64,000 nt of DNA from JAICXG01 sp963801255 (lineage in GTDB: Bacteria > Verrucomicrobiota > Verrucomicrobiia > Chthoniobacterales > UBA10450): positions 1-64,000 of the forward strand of contig CAWDEC010000005.1 in NCBI GenBank assembly GCA_963801255.1, written 5' to 3'. The notes under the pieces were generated by a model. The model saw nothing but the letters and a program-made list of their open reading frames with translations. It did not search any database and was not told where the DNA came from. The position numbers and the translations under genes are program-made. Below, one piece after another: positions 58,649 through 64,000 of the stretch; the stretch's first letter is position 1; every line of letters starts with the position of its first letter.

Positions 58649-59557
58649 GTGAGACTTCTCCTCATTGACGGCCACTATTACGTTTACCGTTCCTACTTCG
58701 CGATCCTGCATCTCTCCAACTCCGGTGGTGAACCGACTAACGCCATCTTTGGCTTCACGAAAACGCTCCGGCTGATGCTGAAACATCTCCAGCCCGATCT
58801 CGGCGCAGTTATTTGGGACCGAGGTCTGCCACAGCGCCGCACAGAGCTTCAGCCCGGCTACAAGGAGACGCGCAAGGAAATGCCCGCGCCGATGGTGCCG
58901 CAGCTCGACATCATTCAGGAACTCACACCCTGGCTCGGATTTCAGAGTCTTTCCCTGCCTGATACCGAAGCGGATGACCTGATGGGTTGTTACACACTGA
59001 AAGCGCGGGAACTCGGAATCGAAACGATCCTCGCCACGAACGACAAGGATCTTTTCCAATTGGTCGATTCGAAGGTGAAAGTCTACAGCACGGCCAAGGC
59101 CGATCTTGTTTCGCCTAAGGATGGGTTCGCGTTGTTAGGCGAAAAGGAGGTGACCGCAAAATGGGATGTCCCGCCGGCACTCATCGGCGACGTCCTCGCT
59201 CTTTCTGGGGATGCAGTCGATAACATCCCTGGCGTCGGGGTTGGCCGGAAATCAGCCGCCAAATTACTTCAGGAATTCGGCAGCCTGGACGGCATTCTCA
59301 ATGGCGTCGATGAGATCAAGGCCACCAACACGCGCCAAAAGATCGTCTCTGGCCGCGAGCGCATTTTGCAGAATCGCAAAATGGTGGAGCTGGATTGCGA
59401 CTTGGAGTTGCCGGTTCCGGTCGAAGAACTTCGCATCCGCCCCAATTATCCGCGACTCATCGAATCGATGGAACGCTGGGAGTTCAAATCCCTTCTTCAG
59501 GAAGTGCGGGACGAAGCTGGCCACGCTGGGAAAGCTGTCCAGGGCGAATTGCTATAG
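58649..59557 (+). CDS. 5'-3' exonuclease (PolI N-terminal-type, FEN family)
   Basis: A stand-alone 5'-3' exonuclease domain of 302 aa, like the N-terminal third of DNA polymerase I. Visible are RLLLIDGHYYVYRSYFA, WDRGLPQRR, PGYKETRKEMP, LPDTEADDLMGCY, TNDKDLFQLV, and the helix-hairpin-helix SGDAVDNIPGVGVGRKSAAKLL. The acidic metal residues are intact. The start is GTG at 58649, with AGAGG just upstream. It probably processes Okazaki-type flaps or RNA primers. Confidence 0.9.
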   Translation: MRLLLIDGHYYVYRSYFAILHLSNSGGEPTNAIFGFTKTLRLMLKHLQPDLGAVIWDRGLPQRRTELQPGYKETRKEMPAPMVPQLDIIQELTPWLGFQSLSLPDTEADDLMGCYTLKARELGIETILATNDKDLFQLVDSKVKVYSTAKADLVSPKDGFALLGEKEVTAKWDVPPALIGDVLALSGDAVDNIPGVGVGRKSAAKLLQEFGSLDGILNGVDEIKATNTRQKIVSGRERILQNRKMVELDCDLELPVPVEELRIRPNYPRLIESMERWEFKSLLQEVRDEAGHAGKAVQGELL

Positions 59558-59813
59558 TCGGACCCCGGGGTGCTTGAAAGGGCCGCTCTTTGTCCTGAGC
59601 CAAGTTCCGGGAAATCTTTGAACGCAACCGGCCGTGTGGGGTCTATATCCATTGGTTAAGGCGATTCGGGCGGTGGCACGTTCTCGCATTCGAAGGTTTC
59701 TCCGCGCGTGCCCTGCCCGGATCTTTTTTTGTGCCTTGTTGCGGGGCGTTCTTCCCGCATTGTTTCGTTCCGGCGGGATCGCTTCGCGTGTTTCAGCCGG
59801 CAGCTGACAGGCC

Positions 59814-60668
59814 ATGAACTTTACCGCCGAAGATTTCCAGCTCATCGACCTCGCTCTGCGTGAGGACATCGGGGACGGCGACATCACAAGTCAGTATTTT
59901 ATCGGTGAGGAAGATCAGGCGTCGGCCCGTGTCATCGCCAAAGAGCGAGCGGTCGTCGCGGGAACGGAGGTTGCGGCCGAGGTTTTTGGCCGCGTCGATC
60001 CGAGTCTCCGGGTCGAGATCACGCAAGCGGACGGTTCAGCGGTCGCGGGTGGAATGTCGGTGCTTGAAGTCCGCGGTCGCGCCCGACCCATTTTGACGGC
60101 TGAACGTGTGGCGCTCAATTTCCTCCAGCATTTGAGCGGCATCGCCACCCTCACGCATCAGTTTGTCGAAGCCGCTGGCCCAAATGGAGCGAAGATTCTC
60201 GACACGCGTAAGACCACGCCCGGTCTGCGCAAATTTGAAAAAGCAGCAGTCGCGGCTGGCGGCGGTAAGAACCATCGTTTCGGGCTCTACGACATGGTCC
60301 TGATAAAGGATAATCATCTTCTTGCGCGCAATGGATTGGCTCGGTTAAGCGCGGCGATCGAACGGGTGCGGCGAGAACGACCTGGCCTGAAGGTGGAAAT
60401 CGAAGCGGACAACCTTGATCAGGTCCGTGCGCTTCTCGAAATTCCAGGAGTGGAAGTCATTCTGCTCGACAACATGCGCGGCACCGAGATGCGCGAAGCG
60501 GTTGCGATCGGAAAGGGCAAAGTGAAATTCGAGGCGAGCGGCGGTGTCAATCTCCGCAACGTTAGGCAAATCGCTGCCACAGGAGTCGACTATGTTTCCA
60601 TCGGCGCGCTCACCCACTCTGCGCCGGCGATCGATTTTTCCCTCGAGCTAACCCATGTTGCTGCCTGA
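59814..60668 (+). CDS. nadC: Nicotinate-nucleotide pyrophosphorylase (quinolinate PRTase)
   Basis: Converts quinolinate and PRPP to nicotinate mononucleotide in NAD synthesis. The 284-aa protein shows the family pattern: ALREDIGDGDITSQYF, ERVALNFLQHLSGIAT, DTRKTTPGLRKFEKAAV, GGGKNHRFGLYDMVLIKDNH (core NHRFGLYD), VEIEADNLDQV and ASGGVNLRNVRQIAATGVD. Normal length. Its 3' end overlaps birA by 14 bp. Other nad genes are not nearby. Confidence 0.95.
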   Translation: MNFTAEDFQLIDLALREDIGDGDITSQYFIGEEDQASARVIAKERAVVAGTEVAAEVFGRVDPSLRVEITQADGSAVAGGMSVLEVRGRARPILTAERVALNFLQHLSGIATLTHQFVEAAGPNGAKILDTRKTTPGLRKFEKAAVAAGGGKNHRFGLYDMVLIKDNHLLARNGLARLSAAIERVRRERPGLKVEIEADNLDQVRALLEIPGVEVILLDNMRGTEMREAVAIGKGKVKFEASGGVNLRNVRQIAATGVDYVSIGALTHSAPAIDFSLELTHVAA

Positions 60669-61287
60669 TCGGCTTGACGCGGAAAAGCTCCGGGCGTCGT
60701 TAGGCGGCAATCTTATTGGATGCCAGATGATCGTCCTGGCGTCGACCGGCTCCTCCAACGATTTCCTCTCGCGAATGCTGAGTCCGGAGTTGGCTGAAGG
60801 CTTTGTTGTCTTTGCCGAGGAGCAGACGGCGGCGCGCGGTCAGCGCGGAAATCGCTGGTCCGCGGCGTCGGGTCTCGGGCTCTGGTTTTCCTTCCTCTTG
60901 CGGCCAAATATTGTGATCGCGGAATCGGCATGCCTAACGAATTGGGCGGCACGAGCCATTGCCGAGACGGTTCGGAGCGAGACGGGTTTGGAGACCACGG
61001 TCAAACCGCCTAACGACGTTTACGTCCGAGAGCGCAAAGTTTCCGGCATTCTCGTGGAAACGAAAGCGAGGTGCGGCCCGGCCTTTGATGCGATCGTTGG
61101 CATCGGCATTAACCTCAATCATTCGCTGGAGGATTTTCCGCTCGAGTTACGGACGCGCGCCGGTTCGCTCGCAATGTTTTTGCACCGGAAGGTCGACCGG
61201 ACCGCTTTTGCCATTCGGCTGCTGCGCGAGTTGGAGCGGACTAACGAGTTCCGCAGGACCGGAAAAGAAGCTGCAGCTGCGCGTTAG
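60655..61287 (+). CDS. birA: Biotin--[acetyl-CoA-carboxylase] ligase, short
   Basis: Biotin protein ligase of 210 aa, catalytic domain only. It has STGSSNDFL, EEQTAARGQRGNRWSA in the GRGRRGR-W position, KPPNDVYVRERKVSGILVET and GIGINLN. There is no N-terminal DNA-binding domain, so it is not a repressor. The C-terminal SH3-like domain is also reduced or missing, as it ends soon after LRELER. Compared with the usual KWPND, the tryptophan is replaced by Pro, and the PND codons coincide with a copy of the dispersed 9-mer (61008). It overlaps nadC by 14 bp. Confidence 0.87.
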   Translation: MLLPDRLDAEKLRASLGGNLIGCQMIVLASTGSSNDFLSRMLSPELAEGFVVFAEEQTAARGQRGNRWSAASGLGLWFSFLLRPNIVIAESACLTNWAARAIAETVRSETGLETTVKPPNDVYVRERKVSGILVETKARCGPAFDAIVGIGINLNHSLEDFPLELRTRAGSLAMFLHRKVDRTAFAIRLLRELERTNEFRRTGKEAAAAR

Positions 61288-62420
61288 GGGCCGGTTTCTG
61301 CTCCACGCTCCTGCAACCACTGACGATAAGTTTGCGGTGAGATTTCCGAGGGCTTGATCTCGCTGCGACCACCCCAAAAAACATTGGTGTAGGAAACCGG
61401 AATTCCAGTTTCGGTCAGATGCCGATCGATTGCGGCTTTGTGCTCGAGGAGCAGCGCTTTATCCGTGCCGTGCGCCACCGCCATGATGTTTACGTTGCGG
61501 AATTCAGGGCCGGCCTCGCGCCAATAACAATGCGTGAGAATTTCATGGCGCCCGACTTCGCCACCTGCTTCCACTTCGCGTCCGGGCGGCACTGCCCAAT
61601 GGAAAAGCCCGTTGAAACGCGTTACGCGAACTCCGCCTAACGACGGCTTGACGTGCTCGAGAAAGGTGGAAAAACGGCCGATGATCTTTCTCTTGGTGAG
61701 GTCTTCAGCAACGGAAAAAAATTCTTCGAGCGGAACGCCGGCTTCCTCCGCCCGTCCGAGCCAGGGGGAGTCTCGAATTTCAAATGGAGCGAATTCACGC
61801 TTCAACGCCGTCAGGATCTTCCATTCGTGCTCGCTCAACGTGGCCGGCTGGACAACGATCATCGTCGCCGGTTCTTCCGTCCGCGTGCCCGGCGCAACAT
61901 TCTTGCGCCTGACATGTCCGACACCCAAAGTGAAGATTCCCTTTGCCGGCATGAGCCGGAAATCATCGGCCCCCACAATGCGAACGAGAATTTCAGCGTG
62001 CTGCCGCAGAGAGAAGCCCTGCGGAACTTTCAGTGTCGTCCAAAGTTTGTAGTCGGAGCCGGCCGTGATCGAGTCGGTCGAGCGCAAAACGACATGGCCC
62101 GAGAACGGATCGCGCTGCGACATCCAATCGAAGGCTGCATCGATTTTTTCCGGCGGCACTTTCCAGGCGACAAGCGCGCCTTGGGCAAGGTTCGTGGCGA
62201 GCAGAGTCTGACGCACCCGCCGCACTGTCCCGGCTTCCAGCATGGCTCGGATCCGTTCCAGCACTTTCTCCAGCGGCAGGCCGGAGCGGACGGCGATCTC
62301 GCGAAACGGCTCGCGCACGAAGCCGACGACCTTGTCCTCGGAAATAGCCAGAATGCGGGCATTCACCGGGTCGTTGTGTTCAACCGGGATGGTGTCGTCA
62401 GGCAAGGTCCGTAGGCTCAC
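61284..62420 (-). CDS. Lrp/AsnC-type protein with two AhbA/B-like halves
   Basis: A 378-aa protein made of two similar Lrp/AsnC-type halves. Half one (about 25-170) has PFREIAVRSGLPLEKVLERIRAML and the AhbA/B-like RRVRQTLLATNLAQGALVAWKVP (core). Half two (about 190-370) has ILTALKREFAPFEIRDSPW and EEFFSVAEDLTKRKIIGRFSTFLEHV (core). Siroheme decarboxylases AhbA and AhbB (and NirDL/GH in heme d1 synthesis) are pairs of such proteins. No other ahb genes are near. I prefer the GTG at 62420; the ATG at 62516 would overlap the divergent HAD gene by 41 bp. Confidence 0.72.
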   Translation of the reverse strand: MSLRTLPDDTIPVEHNDPVNARILAISEDKVVGFVREPFREIAVRSGLPLEKVLERIRAMLEAGTVRRVRQTLLATNLAQGALVAWKVPPEKIDAAFDWMSQRDPFSGHVVLRSTDSITAGSDYKLWTTLKVPQGFSLRQHAEILVRIVGADDFRLMPAKGIFTLGVGHVRRKNVAPGTRTEEPATMIVVQPATLSEHEWKILTALKREFAPFEIRDSPWLGRAEEAGVPLEEFFSVAEDLTKRKIIGRFSTFLEHVKPSLGGVRVTRFNGLFHWAVPPGREVEAGGEVGRHEILTHCYWREAGPEFRNVNIMAVAHGTDKALLLEHKAAIDRHLTETGIPVSYTNVFWGGRSEIKPSEISPQTYRQWLQERGAETGP

Positions 62421-62475
62421 AAATTCCAGATCACAGTTGCGGAGTTGCGGCCTACTGCGCAAATGAAAAGCGAAA

Positions 62476-63132
62476 ATGCGCAAAGCGATTTTTTTTGATG
62501 CCGCGGGCACACTCATCCGCCTAACGAAAAGCGTTGGACAGCATTACGCCCTCGTGGGCCGGCAACAGAGGCTTGCCCTGGATTCCGCCGCGTTGGATCG
62601 CGGCTTTGCCCAGATTTGGAAAGAAATGCCGATGCGACCTGCGACTGGCGCGCCGCGCGAGGACGACGACAAAGGTTGGTGGCGCGAGCTCGTCGAGCGT
62701 TTGCTGAAGCGTATTCAAGTAAAGCTCGACCCGCTGGACGTCGATGCGTTTTTCGAGGCTGCCTACAGTCACTTTGCAGAGGCGGGGGTTTGGAAATGCT
62801 ATCCGGAAGTTTCTGAGGTTCTAGAAGCGCTCTACCCACGCTTCGAACTGGCGGTGGTTTCGAATTTCGACGGACGGCTGCGAATGATTCTTGAGCATCT
62901 TTCGATATCACATTTCTTCCGGCATATTTTCATTTCCAGTGAGTTAGGAGCGGATAAACCCGATCCCGCGATTTACCGGCGGGCGTTGGAGATCAGTGGC
63001 CTGACGTCCGACGAAGTGCTGCATGTGGGCGATGACCCAGAACGCGATTGGGCAGGGGCGCGAGCGGCCGGTCTGGAGGTTTTTGAATTGCGCCGGCCGC
63101 ACAATTCATTGCGCGACTTGCCGGTTTTGTAA
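62476..63132 (+). CDS. HAD-superfamily hydrolase
   Basis: Haloacid dehalogenase-like hydrolase of 218 aa: IFFDAAGTLIRL (motif I, where the second Asp of DxDxT is replaced by Ala), VVSNFDGRL (motif II), and GADKPDPAIYRRAL with HVGDDPERDWAGARAAG (motifs III and IV). The DxA variant in motif I is common in haloalkanoic dehalogenase and HDHD3-type members. Its substrate is unknown. It is divergent from the Lrp-like gene. tRNA-Lys follows 81 bp later. Confidence 0.88.
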   Translation: MRKAIFFDAAGTLIRLTKSVGQHYALVGRQQRLALDSAALDRGFAQIWKEMPMRPATGAPREDDDKGWWRELVERLLKRIQVKLDPLDVDAFFEAAYSHFAEAGVWKCYPEVSEVLEALYPRFELAVVSNFDGRLRMILEHLSISHFFRHIFISSELGADKPDPAIYRRALEISGLTSDEVLHVGDDPERDWAGARAAGLEVFELRRPHNSLRDLPVL

Positions 63133-63213
63133 CGTGCTCGCTTTCTTCAAACGCAAGCCTGCTTCGTGCCTTGCACGCGAAAGCGAATCATCGTAGAAGC
63201 TGAAGCTCGCCCC

Positions 63214-63285
63214 GGGTTGGTAGCTCAATGGTAGAGCAGCGCCCTTTTAAGGCGTTGGTTCCGGGTTCAAGTCCCACCCAACCCA
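63214..63285 (+). tRNA. tRNA-Lys (anticodon UUU)
   Basis: A cloverleaf of 72 nt: acceptor GGGTTGG/CCAACCC, D arm GCTC-AATGGTA-GAGC, and an anticodon arm with loop CTTTTAA (anticodon TTT at 63246-63248) on a 5-bp stem. The T loop is TTCAAGT. Only the three inner T-stem pairs are G-C, and the outer two are mismatched (C-A and C-C). The 3' CCA is not encoded. The T-stem mismatches are odd for a working tRNA. Confidence 0.85.
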
Positions 63286-63452
63286 TCTCGTCAATCGGTG
63301 TCACTGGCGTCGCCTGGTCCTAGACGGACCGGGTATTTGGCTTAGCCGCCGCGGTTTGTTGGCTGGAACATTTTCCGCCGCCTCTCGATCAATCGTGCAC
63401 GGATCGTGCTTTCTAGAAATTATGGGGCCGCTTTTGCCCAAGCGGTTCGGCT

Positions 63453-64000
63453 ATGAATCACAATCGTTCCGTTTGCCGCCATCTGCTGCGCCTCGCGCTC
63501 TTCGCCTGCGGCGCGATTCTGCTTGCGGCCGAGCTCTACGGCTATGCCTTGGAAGGAAAGTCGTGGTCGAAGGGTACTGTCATCACCATGCAGATGGAGA
63601 TGGGAGCGGCAGGTCACACTTTGCAGGACGGGAGCACGACCTGGGACGATGCGGTCGTTCCCGCGATCTACGAATGGAACGCCAACATGCTTAACGTCCA
63701 GATTAACCCAGTGATGAACTCCTCCAAACCCATATCTTCCGGCGACGGCATCAACTCGACCTCATTTTCCGACACGATCTTCGGCGAAACTTTCCCAAGC
63801 GGTGTGCTGGCAGTGACCTATTACACCTCGCAAGGCGGCCAAATGGCGGAAGCCGATGTGCTTTTCAATAAAGCCGCTCTTTTTGATTCCTATCGCGGCG
63901 ATCTGCAGTTCAATTCACAGGGAAAATGCGTTTGCGATATCCAACGTGTCTATCTGCATGAGCTGGGGCATGCACTCGGGCTGGATCATCCGGATGACCA
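63453..64000 (+). CDS. Matrixin-like (M10) metallopeptidase, cut by the window edge
   Basis: An open frame from the ATG at 63453 to the end of the window (182 codons seen, not finished). It starts with a signal peptide (LLRLALFACGAILLAAE). The mature part has TTWDDAVVPAIYEWN (the predicted substrate-strand region). Near residue 168 is HELGHALGLDH, the HExxHxxGxxH zinc motif of matrixin/metzincin peptidases. The C-terminal part lies outside the window. It is likely a secreted protease, and the C-terminus may carry sorting or anchoring domains. Confidence 0.8.
   Translation, partial: MNHNRSVCRHLLRLALFACGAILLAAELYGYALEGKSWSKGTVITMQMEMGAAGHTLQDGSTTWDDAVVPAIYEWNANMLNVQINPVMNSSKPISSGDGINSTSFSDTIFGETFPSGVLAVTYYTSQGGQMAEADVLFNKAALFDSYRGDLQFNSQGKCVCDIQRVYLHELGHALGLDHPDD

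Larger units (their letters stand above)
1027..62527. repeat. Dispersed 9-mer GCCTAACGA / TCGTTAGGC, about 56 exact copies
   Basis: Counted by eye. Plus orientation (33): 4920, 5172, 5858, 6385, 7961, 8535, 10581, 10884, 12611, 12873, 13864, 17393, 17569, 20424, 22010, 23141, 24377, 25630, 25788, 26893, 38022, 39267, 39840, 40996, 42962, 54261, 55440, 56196, 56221, 60932, 61008, 61635, 62519. Minus orientation (23): 1027, 3535, 7470, 10291, 14090, 14831, 16072, 21075, 23413, 26301, 27135, 33390, 34141, 36709, 40261, 40743, 42015, 43260, 45274, 46518, 55309, 57374, 60697. The variant GCCTGACGA occurs 8 times: 14805, 19847, 20625, 23071, 24650, 33865, 41663, 62395. Chance expectation for one exact 9-mer on both strands of 64 kb is about 0.5. 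In coding frames it appears as Pro-Asn-Asp/Glu, Leu-Thr, Ser-Leu-Gly or Val-Arg. The mixed orientation argues against a strongly polar (Chi or KOPS-like) signal. Confidence 0.9.

Noticed and set aside
59670..59810. Possible 44-aa Arg-rich peptide (GTG start) upstream of nadC
   Set aside because: No good ribosome binding site and no recognisable motif; composition fits translated GC-rich intergenic DNA.
62421..62516. Upstream ATG extension of the Lrp-like gene
   Set aside because: The extra 32 residues are antisense to the HAD gene's start region and are not part of the Lrp-like domain; the GTG at 62420 avoids the overlap.
1027..62527. Reading the 9-mer as a Chi or KOPS-like polar signal
   Set aside because: The two orientations are present in similar numbers (33 and 23) with no long one-sided runs across the window, although replichore position is unknown.
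63138..63186. Inverted repeat TCGCTTTC/GAAAGCGA between the HAD gene and tRNA-Lys as a terminator
   Set aside because: The 33-nt loop and lack of a T-run make it weak; a smaller CGTGC/GCACG hairpin inside is equally unconvincing.
63356..63694. 112-aa plus-strand open frame before the window end
   Set aside because: It overlaps the matrixin-like gene in another frame; the HELGHALGLDH motif and signal peptide support the ATG at 63453 instead.
1..64000. CRISPR arrays, insertion sequences, prophage or attachment sites
   Set aside because: No regularly spaced direct repeats, transposase or integrase motifs, or phage genes were seen on either strand.

Overview
The window is about 64 kb of ordinary bacterial chromosome. 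It most resembles a soil-type Verrucomicrobiota of the Chthoniobacterales/Spartobacteria group. The main reason is a four-gene pseudopilin cassette at 46.7-51.1 kb that matches the 'Verru_Chthon cassette' families A to D. Supporting signs are the high GC content, opgGH, fused siroheme-decarboxylase-like halves, and a REP-like hairpin in priA that encodes an AGVSPA-type peptide. Taxonomy is inference; there is no rRNA here.

Layout. 0-3 kb: exported beta-carbonic anhydrase, then an exported P1-family aminopeptidase coupled to an exported MDR oxidoreductase. 3.2-9.3 kb: a tightly coupled ebo (metabolite traffic) operon with genes GAF, a 90-aa protein, eboB, eboE, eboC, eboD and eboF. 9.3-11.3 kb: dnaX and ybaB. 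11.3-16.3 kb (minus strand): opgH, a small gene, opgG, a PHP phosphatase and a BsuPI-domain protein. 16.6-28.7 kb: M23 peptidase, Tat-exported phosphoesterase, PTS IIA, argS, treY (frameshifted), M50-like protease, efp, cysteine-desulfurase-like enzyme, DUF427, NUDIX, FUSC transporter. 28.8-33.1 kb: an accessory-looking block of lipoprotein, YihY, ABM protein, APC permease and a decayed FG-GAP gene. 33.2-46.6 kb: priA, lytic transglycosylase, rpsO, pnp, gluzincin-like protease, MFS, QueD-like protein, C26 amidotransferase, a 50-aa protein, an orphan ABC ATPase, MFS/NTT-like carrier and an exported epimerase. 46.7-57.4 kb: the pseudopilin cassette, divergent from a PilB-type ATPase operon that also encodes an MglA GTPase and two roadblock-type proteins. 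57.4-64 kb: GYF-domain membrane protein, 5'-3' exonuclease, nadC, birA, AhbA/B-like fusion, HAD hydrolase, tRNA-Lys and a truncated matrixin-like protease.

The strongest unexplained signal is a dispersed 9-mer, GCCTAACGA (reverse TCGTTAGGC). I counted about 56 exact copies by eye, against roughly 0.5 expected by chance, plus 8 copies of GCCTGACGA. It occurs on both strands, mostly inside genes. It supplies several stop codons and is absent from two blocks, 27.1-33.4 kb and 46.5-54.3 kb. Its density and behaviour resemble a DNA uptake sequence. The pseudopilin cassette, PilB-type ATPase and MglA/roadblock module are a plausible but unproven partner machinery.

Two genes, treY and cassette protein A, are each split by a one-base frameshift, which could be real or a sequencing error. 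No insertion sequences, CRISPR arrays, prophage or riboswitches were recognised.
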